The notes under the pieces: generated by a model
The model's input: the letters and a program-made list of their open reading frames with translations, nothing else
The model's database searches: none
What the model was told of the DNA's origin: nothing
Program-made: the position numbers and the translations under genes
Assembly (NCBI RefSeq): GCF_028554725.1
Contig: NC_071670.1
Coordinates: 2,728,001 to 2,792,000, forward strand
Reading direction: 5' to 3'
Length of the DNA: 64,000 nt
Source: Zeugodacus cucurbitae
Lineage: Eukaryota; Arthropoda; Insecta; Diptera; Tephritidae
Shown here: positions 1 to 13,432 of the stretch, piece by piece
How positions within the stretch are numbered: position 1 is the stretch's first letter
How the letters are laid out: each line of letters begins with the position of its first letter

Positions 1-1225
1 CCATCAGCAAGCCTTCGATGCAGCTAATTAACCAGTTGTCACCGCTGTCATGTTTGTTGTATTTGTTGATTTGGTTTTTATTGCTTTTATTGAGAAATTA
101 TTCAAGCGATAAAATATGGAAAAATCGAAATGAGTGACTAATTGGCGGTAGAAATGAAAGATTTCTACAGTTGCACTACTTTCTGCTTTGTCGCTTGTCA
201 ATTTTCCAATTATTTTTAGTTCGCGATAAACTTGAAAGCTGTCAGATGACAACAACAACAATAAACACATTATAATTGGTTTTTGCTATAAATTTCAATT
301 TGTTTGATTATTTTAATTAAAATTTGCATTTTTAATGAGCAATTTAGAAATTTTAAATTGTTCTTATTAAATTTTATTAATTCAATTTTTATCATTAATT
401 AATTTTTTTTAATTTTTTATATTTTCCAAAAAGATATAATTTTTTAATTAAAAAAAATTAAATATGTGGTAAAACTAAATAAAATCATTTTAATTTAAAT
501 TTTTATATTTCCTTGATCCAAAATTGGTTATTTAAACTCATTTTTATTAAAATTATTTTCTTTTTATATTTTTCTTCATACTTTTTTAATTTTAAAAATA
601 AAATATTTGGTACAATTAAAAAAAAAATTCAATTAAATTTTTATACAATTTTAAAAATTTTTCAATTCCAATTTTTATAACAAAAAATTATTAAATATTT
701 TTTTTAATTCCTAAATTAATTTTAAAACAATTAAATGAATAAATTAAATGAATAATAAATTATTTTTTAATTTAAAAAGTAAAAATAAAGAACTACTTTT
801 TTTATTTGAATATTTTTTTTTTAATTTTAAAAGGTTTTTTAAATAAAATTATTTATTTTGTATAAGATAATTAAAAAATAAAGTATAAATAATAAAATAT
901 TTTATTTTTATTTTCTTTAAGTATAAATAAGAATTAATTTTTTTAATTTAATATTTTTCAAGTTTTTAAAAAGTATTTTAAGTAATAAAATCATTTTGTA
1001 TAATAAGATAATTAAAAAAATATGTTTTAAATTAATTTAAAAAATATAAATAACTTATTAATTAGTTTAATTTTTTTAAGTAATAATAAATTATTAATTT
1101 TTTTAATTTATTATTTTTAAAAAGCTAAAATAAAAATATTTATTTTGTATAATAAGATAATTAATATATTAAATTTTTATATTAATTAAAAAAATATAAA
1201 AAACTTATTAATTATTTTTAATTTT
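1..1225. other. AT-rich non-coding DNA
   Basis: No gene is visible. From about 280 onward the sequence is almost entirely A and T, with runs of A or T and repeated words such as AATTAAA and TTTTTAATTT. Short ORFs here have no recognisable motif. It ends where a bounded repeat element begins at 1226. Confidence 0.7.
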
Positions 1226-2626
1226 TATACTCTCGCAACCTGTTGCACAGAGTATCATAGTTTTGTTCACATAACGGTTGTTTGTGTCACCAAGAAATAT
1301 AAGAGTTAGATATGGGGTTATATATACATAAATGATCAGGATGACGAGTAGATTTGAAATCCGGATGTCTGTCCGTCCGTCTGTCCGTCTGTCCGTCTGT
1401 CCGTGCAAGCGATAACTTGAGTAAAAATTAAGATATCTTAATGAAACTTGGAACATATGTTCCTTGGCACCCTGAGAAGGTTGCTTTCGAAAATGGGCAA
1501 AATCGGTCCACTGCCACGCCCACAAAATGGAGGAAACCGAAAACCTATACAGTGTCATAACTAAGCCATAAATAAAGTGAAATTTGGAACATAGGATCCC
1601 ATTAGGGAGGGGCACATTTGGATATAATTTTTTTGGAAAAGTGGACGTGACCCCGCCCCCAAATAGGTTTTTTGTATATAACTCGCAAACCAATAAAGCT
1701 ATATAAGCCAAACTTTCTGCAGTCGTTTCTTTTAGCCATTTCCTTATACAGTCCAAAAATGAAAGAAATCGGATAATAACCACGTCCACCTCCCATACAA
1801 AGGTTAGGTTGAAAATTACTAAAAGTGGGTTAACTCCCTAACGAAAAACGTCAGAAACACCAAATTTTACATAAGAAAAGGCAGAAGAAAGCTGCACTGA
1901 GATTTTTTTACAAAATGGAAAATGGGCGTGGCGTCGCCCACTTATGGGTCAAAAACCATATCTCAAGAACCATTCGACCGATTTCAATGAAATTCGGTAC
2001 ATAACACTTTCTTGACACCCTGATGACACGGGTGGAATATGGGCGAAATCGGTTCACAACTACGTCTACTTCCCATATAACCCAATTAAGGAACCAATGA
2101 AGCTAGCGGAATAAAAACTTTACACAAATACTGTATTTGAGCTGTGACATCACTTGTGGAAAAATTGTCAAAATCGAACCATGACTTTTCAAGGCCCCTG
2201 ATATCAAACATGAAGAACTCAGTGCCTAAGGTTAATTTTTCACCGAAAATATAGGTAAATCCCTCAGATATTTTAATGTAATTCATTCCCTCTGAATTTT
2301 TTTCTTATAACAGTTTCTCTCTGTACCTGAAATGGTAAAAATTGGGTCATAACTTCCCCCAGATCCCATATACCTAATTATAAGTAATATTAAATTAAGT
2401 GAGCGTATAGTCTTCGATACGTTGTATCTTGGTGGTGAAAACGAGTGAAATCGGTTTAGGAATTACCTCAGTCCCCATATACTATTTATGATGATTTTCG
2501 TTATTCTATTGAACTTTATGCCGAATATATGGGTCGAAATGTGTTGTCTTTATAAAATTACATCAATAAATTGCGAGAGTATAAAATGTTCGGTTACACC
2601 CGAACTTAGCCCTTCCTTACCTGTTT
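1226..2626 (+). mobile_element. Non-autonomous DINE-1/INE-1-like (Helentron-type) element
   Basis: The element sits as an island of mixed composition inside very AT-rich DNA. Its inner-left end TATACTCTCGCAA (1226-1238) is the exact reverse complement of TTGCGAGAGTATA (2571-2583). Just beyond the right copy is a hairpin with a 6-bp stem (2588-2593 with 2600-2605) and a 6-nt loop. Near the left end is a short array of CTGTCCGT-type repeats (about 1368-1404), preceded by ATCAGGATGACGAGTAG, and the interior has several CCACGCCCAC-type words. Subterminal inverted repeats, a CTGTCCGT microsatellite, an ATCAGGAT block and a 3' hairpin together are known of Drosophila DINE-1/INE-1 and other Helentron-associated elements. 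No transposase is encoded; the 193-aa minus-strand ORF is incidental. The exact outer ends are inferred from the TTTT flanks. An unrelated tephritid MITE with similar ends is the alternative. Confidence 0.65.
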
Positions 2627-5600
2627 TCTTAATTTTTTAATTTATTTTTTTTTTAATTTTTCTGAAGAAATAATAAAAAAATATATATGTATAATATATA
2701 ATATATAATATTTAAAAAAAACTAACCTCTTTAAACTCAACCTATATCACACACAAAAAATATTGAACTCTAAAATGTACACCCCCTCAAGCCATAAATT
2801 AAATACTTTGTCTTTAATTTGCATAATTAACAAATCAACAATTCAATAAAACCAAATTTTATTATTTTAAACAAAAATATGTCTAAGAAACAACTAAAAA
2901 TTAAATCAAAAAGCAAAAAAAAAAAAATTAAAACTAAAACCAAATTGATTACGAAACCGTCTCAAAAATGTAAAAAACCCGTCCCATTTATTATCGAACT
3001 ACACAAAGTGGCACAATATGACAAACAGCAGTCCAGCAGCATGCAATTTAAATAATTAAGTTGAGAATTTATTATTTAATACAACAAATAAACGAAATGC
3101 CGACATGTTTTTTCAAAGTGACCGCCACAAAGTGTAACTGATGAGCCAAAGCAGTCAGTGGCAGGCAGTTCAAGTCTAAGTGAAGCAGTACAAATAAGGA
3201 ATAAGAAGTGGTATCAAGTAAGCAATAACAACAACAGCAAGAATGAGTGTAATCACACTAATTTATGCACACGAAATAGTTTCGGAAGGTAGACAGCGTG
3301 TTCGGTGCTCAGCTAGCGGCTACTTTAAGATTGTAAAACAAGAGGGAGGCGAAGCAAAGAAAAATGTTAATTAAAATAAAAAAAAAAAAACATTTCTACA
3401 TATTTGTTGTTTTATGATGCTGTAAAATATAGCATTATTGATTCTCAAATATCTGGCAACACAACAACAATAATTTGTATTAGTAAGATAAATTTATTGT
3501 TACTATAGACAAGCCAGAATTAGACAAGCATATGAAAAACAAAACAAATAAGAAATGTGGTTAAATTTGAAAATCATTATAGTGACACAAAAATTAATTT
3601 AAAAAAAAATATGTTTAATTTGGAAAAAATTAAAAATGCAAAAATTTTCTATTACCAAATATTTTTAGGTTTTTACTACAAAAATTATTTTTTCAAAAAT
3701 TTTACCATTTTTTATTTTAGATGTACTAATTTTTTTTTCAGAAACATGTTTTAACATTTTTTTTTTCAAATTTAATTTTTTTTTTTTTAAATTGGTAATA
3801 AATTTTTTTCTTCAAAAAAAAATCAAAACAAAAAAAAAACAAATTCAAAAAAATTTCCAAATTTTTTTTGGATTCTAAGTTTTTATATTTAAATTTTTCT
3901 TTCAAAACTTTTTTTTAGTTTCAAACTTTTTTTTCCAAAAAAAAATTTTTTTTTCAAATATTATTTTTTTATATTTTGTTTCGAAATTTTTATTTTAATT
4001 TTTTTCCAAATTTTTTTAAAAATTATTTTAAAATTTTTCAAAAAAAATCTTCATTTATATAACATTCAAATCCAGCTGCCTCGTGCTTTCAAATACTAAA
4101 ACATTTTAATTCTCTGCCCTTCTATTGTCATTCGTCAGTTCGTTTTTTCGCTAAACATTTCAACAATTTTCCACCACCATTGTCGTTTCTTTGCTTTTAT
4201 TGGCGATAAATCATGCAACACCACTTACTGCCACGCCGCTAAGCGCTTATGCAACATAATACGCTGGCACTACAAGTGGCAGCCACATAATTGTCAACAT
4301 TAAAGTGAAATATTTACGAAATTCAATTAAAACATCAAAGCGTGCAAAAATAAAATATATAATGAAAATAAATTCCGCCAACGTTGTCAATGTCACCTGC
4401 GCACTCACGCGCATAGTTGTAAATTAGCTGCTGGCAGCCAGACGGCGACGCGCGCGCTCCCAGCATTTGCGTCTATTTAGGCGACAAAGTGCTGTTACTA
4501 CGGCACAACAACGCATGTATGCAAAACGCGGCAGCGGCACATCTGCGACGCGGCTACTGTTGCGATTTTTGCAATATTTCGCAATTTTCGTTGCTGTCGC
4601 GCGAGTTGTTGCAAATGTTTTCAAACATTTTTCCGTGTTTGTGACTACCTCATTTGCTGTGTTTCTCCGCGTTGTACTTAAAGTTGATTAAAATATTTAG
4701 ACAACGTTGCGTTACTAACTGCATGAAAAGGCGGCGAAGCAATTACCATGTTGCTGCCGCATCGCAATCGATATGCCACTACCGCTGCAGCTATTTGACG
4801 GTGTTTGGCAAATATGCAAGTACTCGGGGATGCGCGCTACAGCAGCGAACGCAAAAAATGCTCACTCGCGGCATCTTAATGACTTTGTAATTGGGTAGTA
4901 GAGAAGCGTATGGGAAACATAGAAAAGCACATAGTCAGTTGTTGTTGTTGTTGTTGCGCTTACTGTAGAGCACCGCCTAACAGTTATATGCGCTTTGATT
5001 ACCTCAGTATTGCATGAGTTGTAATTTTTTACTAAATTCTGGTATAAAAACAAAAGACTTAAGCAACGAACTTGCTCAAAGTGAACTGGTTAACTGCTAA
5101 AAAATTACAGTTAAACATTACAAGCAATATTTTTCTTACATTACGTTATTGACATATATTTCATTAATATTTCAAAAATAAAATTAAAAAAAAAAAAATT
5201 TCAACAAACAAATGTTAAAAATTAAAAAAAAAAAATATTTATCAAAAAAAAAAATATTCTAAAAAAATTATTTATCAAAATATATTAAAAAAACAGCATT
5301 TTACAAAAAAAAATATTTTACAAAACTATTTGCAAAAAATTATTTTTGAAAAAAATTCAGAAAAATATTTACTTTAAATTAATTAAAAAATAAATTTTTT
5401 TATTCTGCGAAATATTTTGAACAAGAACTTACTGTCCAAAAACTAAATATATTTAAAAATCAATTTACAAAAATAATATTTTTTCAAAAAATTCAGAGAA
5501 AATTAGCTTTAAATTATTAAAAAAATATTTTTTTTTTTTGCCACCCTTTATTATTTTTAAAATAACTGACATTCTGCGAAATATTCTAAGCAAAAAGTGA

Positions 5601-7442
5601 TTTAAAAAAAATTAAATAAAAAAATAAAAGGATATATTTAAAAATATGCAAAAAAAAATTAAATATTCAAAAAAGTTTACGTTAAAAAATTTATTATTAA
5701 AAAAATTAATTTAATTTAATAAATTGTTAAAAAAATATCAAAAAAATTACATAGAATTATTTTCAAATAAATATAAATAAAAACTATTTTTTTACAAAAT
5801 TTAAAAAAATAAAATTTAATAAAAAAATTTTCCAAAAAAAAAAAATATTTTCAAAAAAGTTTACATTACAAAATATTTTCAAAAAAGAATAAAAAAATTG
5901 TTTAAAATAATTATCAAAAAATTGCAAAAAAAATATCAAATAAATATAATTAAAAAATAATAAAGAAAATACAATTTTTATTTTTTTTTTATTTACTTTC
6001 AATTATTTACAAAAATATATTTTTTTCGCTACCCTTTATCAACTTTAAAATAACCAAAATTCTGCGAAAATTGTAATGAAAATATTTAATCACGTGTGCG
6101 CGATCGGTTTACCGCTATTTGTGGCACCTGCGCCACCTTTCACTGCAATATCACCCATCATATGAACACACAAGCTGCCCCATGACTGGCTGCCGCACAT
6201 GACCACCACCATCTCCGACACCACGACACGATGTTTGCGACCACGACCACAACCAGCGCCATCTCTCACAGTGCAATTGCCCAATTTTCTTAATCGCTAT
6301 CTTCACAGTATTTACTTTAAGTAAAAAATAATTAGAAAAATTTAATATCAAATTGTGCGCCGACTCCTCGAACGCCTTTCACTTGAGCAACAACACCAAC
6401 ACTAGCAGTCGAGCGAGCAAAGTCAGGCAGTCAGGGTTGAGATAATCGAATCGGCAGAATAAAATAAAAAACAATAGAAACTTCAAAAGAGAACATGTGA
6501 GTGTGAGCAAAAAAAAAGAACAACAAAAATAAAATTAAAAAAAGTTAATAAAAAAATCAGCACAGCGTTCAAAAAATATTTTTAGAGCCTAGAAGGCATG
6601 CGAACCATAGCTGAGTCTCGCTTACTTTGTTATAACTGTAATAATACATGTTTGTGTGTGTGTGTGGGCAGCGCACCTGCTTGTCAGCTTGCCACACTAC
6701 TTTGCGGCATGTCAATTAACCATCAACTACTCCGGGTGTTGCGCGATCTTACAGACACACACACATTCCAATATGCACACCAGCCATGTGCGCGCTGATT
6801 CACTGAATTCCCCCACGACTACCGTAAACAAAATTCAATTAATGCTTATCTCACCATATTGCCAGTATTAGCACAATAATATTGACGCACGAAACAACAA
6901 AACTCCGGTGAACGCACAAAATTGCTGCGTAAATGTCTGTAATTTGGTGGGTAAATTGATCGGCGAAACAAGAAATGAAATTGTCGAAGCACTGATTAAA
7001 TGGTCGTTACGTTGGCAGCCCATTTGACATGTCGCCAGATAATGGCGCTTTACTGTGAGAGAGTGTAGGAATTTTGCTGTAATATTCATTTTTCTTGTAG
7101 GCCCAATTTAATTCCATTCCTTAGAGCCGTTCTCCCATGGTAGAAAAGCGAAGTGAACCCACTTATCTGTAGTTAAACACTGTGAAGAAGAACTTTTGAG
7201 TTCGGAATCCCTGACAAATTTTCCAAGAGTCCTCCTTTAGTGGTTGTAGTCATCAAGTGTGGAAACTGAGACGGCCCTACCTGTAGACTTTCACCTCCGC
7301 AGTGCCCTTTGCGCCGGTCTATTCATTCATCCATCAGAGATGTCCTCAGAGTAGGCAGAGGGACTTAATTACGCTCCCTCCAGCAGACCCAGTAACAGAA
7401 CAGGAACCAGAGGAACAAGTCAGGACCCCCTTTTTATCGCTG
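2627..7442. other. Non-coding DNA with T-rich and A-rich blocks
   Basis: No protein, RNA gene or bounded transposon could be supported. Homopolymer-dominated blocks lie at about 3550-4070 (T-rich) and 5150-6070 (A-rich). Between them, 4080-5100 and 6080-7440 are more balanced, but their ORFs look like chance frames with no domain. This region could be intergenic, or 5' UTR and intron of the TTC28-type gene, because that gene's transcription start is unknown. Confidence 0.6.
5390..6075. repeat. Degenerate tandem repeat hidden in A-rich DNA
   Basis: The word TTCTGCGAAA/T recurs at 5403, 5572 and 6060. The last two are preceded by nearly the same phrase (CACCCTTTA or TACCCTTTA, then a run ending AAAATAAC). 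Spacings of 169 and 488 (about three times 163) suggest an old repeat of roughly 165 bp whose units have decayed into A-runs. Confidence 0.4.
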
Positions 7443-7960
7443 AGGGATTCCACCTAGGGATTGATGTTTACGGATATTCTTCTCGATCTATTTTTCAAAA
7501 ATGGACTCAGTAGTCTTAAGCCGCCGTAAAATTACTGATGGACACTTTTTTGGCTCAGCAATACACAAACACGTGTGTGACATTACCTCGCTGGACTTCA
7601 ATTCGAGAAAACTTTTTCAATAATCTTGTGTTTTGCTTCGAACGGACCGTAAATCCACGGTCTACCGATTTACGGTCACACATTCAACGTCACCGATTAC
7701 GGCCGAAAGCAAGTATGTCTTCTTAAAACCGAAGCTGATTCCACCTTGGGGCTGAGGTTAAGAGATCTTCTACTCGAGCTCTTTTTCAAAAATGGACCCA
7801 GAAGTCTTAAACCCGAGATATGACTTCAATTCGATCAAGCTGTTTCCAATAATTTTGGATTTTGCTTGGAATTAACTTAGCATCCACAATCCACCTGAGT
7901 GGTAGTCACACACCTGACGCCGACGTCTGCAGCCAAAAGCAAGTACAAAGCAATGTTTAA
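7443..7960. repeat. Diverged 291-bp tandem duplication
   Basis: Two neighbouring blocks share an ordered series of words: a GATTCCACC phrase, TTTTTCAAAAATGGAC (7491 and 7782, 291 bp apart), AGTCTTAA, GACTTCAATTCGA, CCAATAAT or CAATAATC before TTTTGCTT, and a final AAAGCAAGTA. Copies run from about 7443-7733 and 7734-7960 and differ by many substitutions and indels. Neither copy keeps a coding frame. Confidence 0.6.
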
Positions 7961-9689
7961 ATGAACAATTGTAACGTTATTTAAATTCAAGAAACGCGTT
8001 AACGGTACTTTTATGAGCCACATTATTAAGCATTGTTGCCATTTATCCGCTTATAATTATGAACTCGGTAATAAACTGATATTTTTCCATTAAATTACAA
8101 CTTTTCTATCCGCTTTTACGCTGATTAACGGCAGTCACCTGCTACAAAGCGGCGCATTTCTTTCTTTACGCTTTCTGTTTCCCGCGCTTACAAAAAAATC
8201 AGTTTCAGCCAAGTTCCATTTCAGCTACGCTTATGATTAGAATTTATTTGCATTTCTCTTGTGTGGCTGCTACAATTATCTTGCTTAATGCTGTTGTTGG
8301 TCTTTGCAAAATTCTCAGTGCTAATGTGATTTTAATTGCCCCTGCCGTGCATGAAGGTCAAAGCAGACGGACGATACTATTACCAACGTCATTGGCGCAA
8401 GAACAGCACAGCACTCAGCACGGCAAGCCGACCGCTTCGTGTGCCGGCCGTCGTCAGCTCATCAGGCGTTCTCTACAACAACAACAACTGTCAATTTTCA
8501 TAACCGTATGCGCCATACACAAAAACAACAAGCTGAGACTCAGTTGTACCGCTGCGTCTGCGCCACATCCACTTTCGTCAGCTCTAATTATATCTGTTTG
8601 ATTAAATTTTAAATCATCTAAATGTGTACAAAAACAAAGCAACAACAAAACGCAATCATATGAGAATTAAAAATTAATATAACATTAAAACAAAACAAAA
8701 AACGCGCTCGACGGTGACGCCACCATGTCCACACAGCCACTTCCATGCTCATGTCCACTTCAAACATAAAAGCAGCCGCAAAGTGATTTTTTTTTTTTGG
8801 TTCATTATTTGACTTTCCTGTTCTTTTTTGCGGCTGTTGCTGCTGCTGTTGTACACTTTTCCGTTCGGCATTTATTTGCCCAGCCTTTTATGTCTATTTA
8901 CAGCTTTATTTGGCTTGTTGTTAGCGAGTCATAACTACAAAAGGTTTATTATATTACTACTTGTTTTGTCTTTCGACTCGGTCTCTCTTTCTCTTTCGAT
9001 TTCCGCTTCTTATTAAGTAGTCCATCAGATTCGGTGGCCGTCAGCGCCGTAGGCTGATGAAAGCATTAGATTTGGGCAGCCGTGTACGTGGTGTAAAGAT
9101 TGAAATAAAAAAAGTTACTCAAAAACGCTTTTAAATCGTTTGGCTGTGGTGGTTTATAGATTAGCGCTCTGCGATACGAGGCTACAACTATGCTGTTGTT
9201 CTGCGTATTACAATCCCTCACGTACCTTTCTAAATGCGCTGTGTGCTCAAAAGATTACATCTTTACTATTTATAAAGTACAAACCGTTAAACTATTTTTA
9301 AAAGTTCGAGAACGTTTTGCGCATACCGATCTTCATGTGGCTATCTGTTAAGTTCTTACTTGTGCAGCCGACTTTTTCATGGTCAGCTACATGATCAACT
9401 CAAATGGAGTACGGAGACTTCGACAGTCGTAGAAATTAACCACGAACCGCTTTGTAGTTAAGCATAGAGTTTAGAAGATCTACTCCACAACTCAGTTTAT
9501 ATCTATGGGACCTCTACGGCACTTTTTCCGCGAATATATAATGAATATGGAAAAGTGATACTATTAAAAGATCATTTGCTGCATAAATCTATTAATTTCT
9601 AGAGGTAGGTTTCCTAACCAGTCCTCAGTATCACTTGCCGATCTACTTCCAGATTCATAACACACATCCGGTAAATGTATAATCATAAT
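7961..9689. other. Non-coding DNA, nothing specific seen
   Basis: Contains ordinary, moderately AT-rich sequence. The ORFs at 8233-8601 and 8828-9016 are rich in Leu, Ser and aromatic residues from pyrimidine-rich DNA, lack conserved motifs and have no convincing splice context, so I do not call them genes. Confidence 0.55.
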
Positions 9690-10080
9690 TTTTAGTATTA
9701 ACCAACGTTTAGAACTATATGGACTTGTGAAACAATGTACTCTTTCACTTACGTTTAGATCTTTATGGACTTGTGGAACATTGTACTCTTTCACATACGT
9801 TTATATCTATATGAACTTATGGAACAATGAACTTTTCCACCTACGTTTAGAACGCTATGAACTTGTGGAACAATGTAATTTTTGACCTATGAACTTGTGG
9901 AACAATAAACTTTTTACCTACGTTTAGGACGGTATGAACTTGTGGAACAATGTACTTTTTCACCTATGTTTAGAACTATATGGACTTATGGAACAATAAA
10001 CTTTTTCACCTACATTTAGAACGCTATGAACTTGTGGAACAATGTAATTTTTGACCTATGAACTTGTGGAACACCTAATT
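9690..10080. repeat. 46-bp minisatellite with 169-bp higher-order unit
   Basis: The core GAACTTGTGGAACAAT (or a close variant) recurs nine times. Counting from the ACTTGTG/ACTTATG word, copies lie at 9723, 9769, 9815, 9861, 9893, 9938, 9984, 10030 and 10062. Most steps are 45-46 bp; two are 32 bp (9861 to 9893, 10030 to 10062). The short units are both preceded by an ACGCTATGAACTTG unit exactly 169 bp apart, so a block of four units has itself been duplicated. Non-coding. Confidence 0.85.
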
Positions 10081-10580
10081 TTATTGTAAACCAGCTCATT
10101 AACGGGCAAAATAAATATAGTAGAATGATAATATGTGAATTTCTGAAGTAAATTGTGAATCTAAAGGGATTCAATAAGAGTTCTAAATGTTCAAGTCTCA
10201 TATTCGCTTTCTTATTTACTGTTATTTGAGGTCACAATTTCGCATAGCTCCAAACAGTTAAACGCAAATACTCATTTTTCCATTATTTTACATATCCGCA
10301 TTATGCCGTTATAGCACTTAAATAACAGTTAAAGTAAAAATGGTGTCAATAAAACTGTCAAACATCGGCATTCGACAAGTTAATGTGACAAAATAATAGT
10401 AATTTAGTATTTGAAATAATTTTTAGTGATTTTTTCGGTGAAATTATATGAAATACAAGATAATGAACGTAAAACAATGTTATTGCAGAGTATTACATAA
10501 ATATCTATGATGTGAAAGCGGACGCGTTTAGCCGAAAGCAAACTACAAACAATAACGCACAATAGACATACATAGTTGTC

Positions 10581-10781
10581 TCAGCTGTCAACTGACAAGT
10601 ATCAGCTGTCAAAAGGCGAAAATTTAAAATTTAGATAGATATATCTCTCTATAAGAAAGTGAGGTGAATGCGAAGTGGAAGCGAGAGCGAAGCAGCGTAA
10701 CGCACAGTAGCTGCTTGCATTAAAGTGAAAAATGTTAAAATAATAATAATAATAAAATAATAAAAGTAAACATCATAACAG
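10581..10781 (+). promoter_or_regulatory. Candidate 5' UTR exon and promoter of the TTC28-type gene
   Basis: The direct repeat TCAGCTGTCAA (10581-10591 and 10602-10612, each with a CAGCTG E-box) is followed by purine-rich sequence ending in a good donor, CAG|GTAAGC, with the exon ending at 10781. A matching acceptor TTTTCAG|CTAAAG ends at 13294, upstream of the first coding exon. Joining these would give a short leader exon plus a 13295-13432 leader. This is inference only; other donors upstream (for example near 3220 or 6490) are possible. Confidence 0.25.
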
Positions 10782-13432
10782 GTAAGCAGAAAATGCTGCG
10801 TAATTTTGATGTCAGAAATATGCACAGCTTTTGAATATGTTCGAATGCGCTTTCGGCGCTTTATTGGCACTTATTAATGATTTCCTTTTACATGAAAACA
10901 ACACGCATGTTTGCATAATTTTTCACTTAACTCGCGCTTGTTCTCCACGCGTTACGCATACATTTTTGTTGTTGACGTTTTAACTCAACTTAAACTACAT
11001 TGTTGTGCGCAAATGCAGACTTCCTTGCGGCGAAAAATTCACAACATTCCTGACGCTTAACTTTTTGCCTTTAGATTTTTCTTTTTATTGCTTTTATGTT
11101 GATGCTGATTTCCTGACGCAAACATTTTCGGCGTATTTTTCGCTAGAGTTCGTTTTTTACGCTTCTCTTCGTAAACCGCTGATGATTCTGCTTTGCTGTT
11201 CGCGGAAGAATTCTCTTCGGCCGGCGCTCGAAAGCGCCAATTCGTGCGCTGAAACGTGTGACAAATGACCATAATTTGCCACTAGCGGTATAAAGGCGCG
11301 CTGCAATCACAACCGCTGCGGTCTGCTGCCCGCCGTTGACTCAATAGCCGAATATTTCTTTTCATTAATGCTGCTTATCACATATTTAGTAGGTTTTTGG
11401 CCTCCGCATTATATTTATGCATAAAAGTAATGCAGTCTGAACGATCGAAAATTAATAGTGCTGTCATTTGCTATACTACGTATACTACTTGTACTCGTTC
11501 AGTCCAAAGGCGTAGTGTGACCACCAGCGTGGCGGCGGTGGCAACACCGTTAACCGTGCGCTTGGTACATACTTTTATGAATGCATCAAAAACGATTGAG
11601 TCATAAAAATTTATTACATATAACGAATTTATAATTTCTTACCTTAGGTAAGATATGGTTTTCGGCCGCTGCTACTTTGCGCCATGCGCACGACTGTGGC
11701 AAATGCAACGCTGCAAGCGTAACTTTTTGGTACCGAAAGTGCGGTGTACCGTTGTTGGCAGTTAAAACGAAGTTATTTGGTCGTTGCTCTTGCTATAAGC
11801 TCAAGATTTATGCAGGAATATGTTTACAACTTTGATTTGCGATACGTCAAAGTTGAGATGAAGCTATTTTCCTTATTACCGACATTGCCATTGCTCGAGG
11901 TTACTTTATTACTCGACTTTTTCATTGGTTCCACATTCCAATTTCTTAAGCTCGTCTGTTATTTTTTTAACTTATTCAGCTCTTTTGTAGATATTATGTT
12001 ACGATATATATACACACATATATATACATATACGTATACATATATATTCTTTGATCTCCAAATTCTTGAGCTTCAAAAGCTCATTAGTTGTTCTTGGTTC
12101 AAGAACATCGATTGCTTAGACTTCTAAAATATTATTAAGTTCAGGTCCATGTGTGGCTTTGGCCAACCAGATTACCCTATATTTTTCTTTCTTTTGGATC
12201 CTCCGTTTATGGTTCTCTGAGATTTCAATTCTTGGATTATTACTTTAATTGAGTTCATTTTGAATATAAGATCTAATATGACAGATCTTCTTCAACTGTC
12301 ATACAGTTCTCAAAGGCTTTCTACCATCTTCCATTTATTCCATACTCATATATCCAATCTCCAATCTCTCTCCACCAAACATATCATTACCAGACATCAT
12401 CCTTTCTTATTAACACTCTTATAGGATACCTTTTCAGCCTCTAACTGTTCTTAGTCCATGCAAAATAAGCCGCGTAAGCAGTCACTCAAAGTCATTTAAT
12501 ATACACCAACAAGTGCTCTTCAAGCTCTCTTTAGAACCAAGCCGTCGTCTTCAACAACCGCACATTTCGAAAATTCTCAGAAAAAGTAATCACTTTCAAT
12601 GATATGTTGCCGCTAAGATCACAACAAATCGCATTTCCACTGACAACATTCACAAAAGATTTCCAATGCAAATACGTGAATCAGCTTGAGAAGAGTACTT
12701 TTCGCTATGCGGTTGTCACATGTCGCCGCCGAAAAAATGTAATTTATTTGCGTATTCAATTGTCAACGTTGACGTAAAAGCCATAAAGTGCAACGTTGAC
12801 AGTCAGCCAGGCGGCAAAGTGAGTAGGCAGGCAGGCAAGCAGGCAGCCGCAAAGATAATACAATGATGAAGCTACTATTCTACACACTTGCGATTGACGG
12901 TGAAAATACATAAATGCCATTGATGTAGGAGAGGGAAATGAAGTTGAAGTTGGTTGAAAAAAAGGTGGGCCACAAGAATGCGCAAATATTTACACAAGTA
13001 CATTCCATTGAATTCACTTAAGAATGCGCTAGTGATGGCGGTATTTAAGCATTGATGAGTAATAAGACACGTAGTTACATTTAAATATTGATATTCTGAA
13101 TACTTAGTAGAAAGTTAAAGTTAAATAGTAGAAGAAAGTAAACACCCACTAAAGACCGAGTTGAAAATCATTAACTAGTGGCTTTGGTGTGATTGACTTT
13201 GACTAAAGCTACAATAAGTCCATAAATTATGTTTAATTTTTTTAATATATTTTTCTTTTCATTTAATAATTTTTTATTACTTTCTCCTTTTCAGCTAAAG
13301 CAAACAAAAATAGTAAAATAAAAATGTGGCAATATCTTTCTGGGGTCTACAGATAGTATCAGCTGCTTAAAATATTATATACAAATACATGCATTATTAT
13401 TCGTCAGTTAAACTACAGTCATAATCACATCA
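10782..13432. other. Non-coding upstream or 5' intron sequence
   Basis: No gene is visible before the TTC28-type start at 13433. It contains a TA-rich microsatellite-like patch around 12005-12048 and a GGCAG-rich patch near 12820-12850. ORFs at 11005-11268 and 11744-12127 show no domain or codon pattern. Confidence 0.5.

Noticed and set aside
1208..1789. 193-aa minus-strand ORF
   Set aside because: It lies inside the repeat element, includes the CTGTCCGT array translated as RTDGRTD, and has no transposase motif.
8233..8601. 122-aa ORF with a hydrophobic, signal-like start
   Set aside because: No recognisable mature domain, Gln/Ser runs from CAA repeats, and no supporting gene structure.
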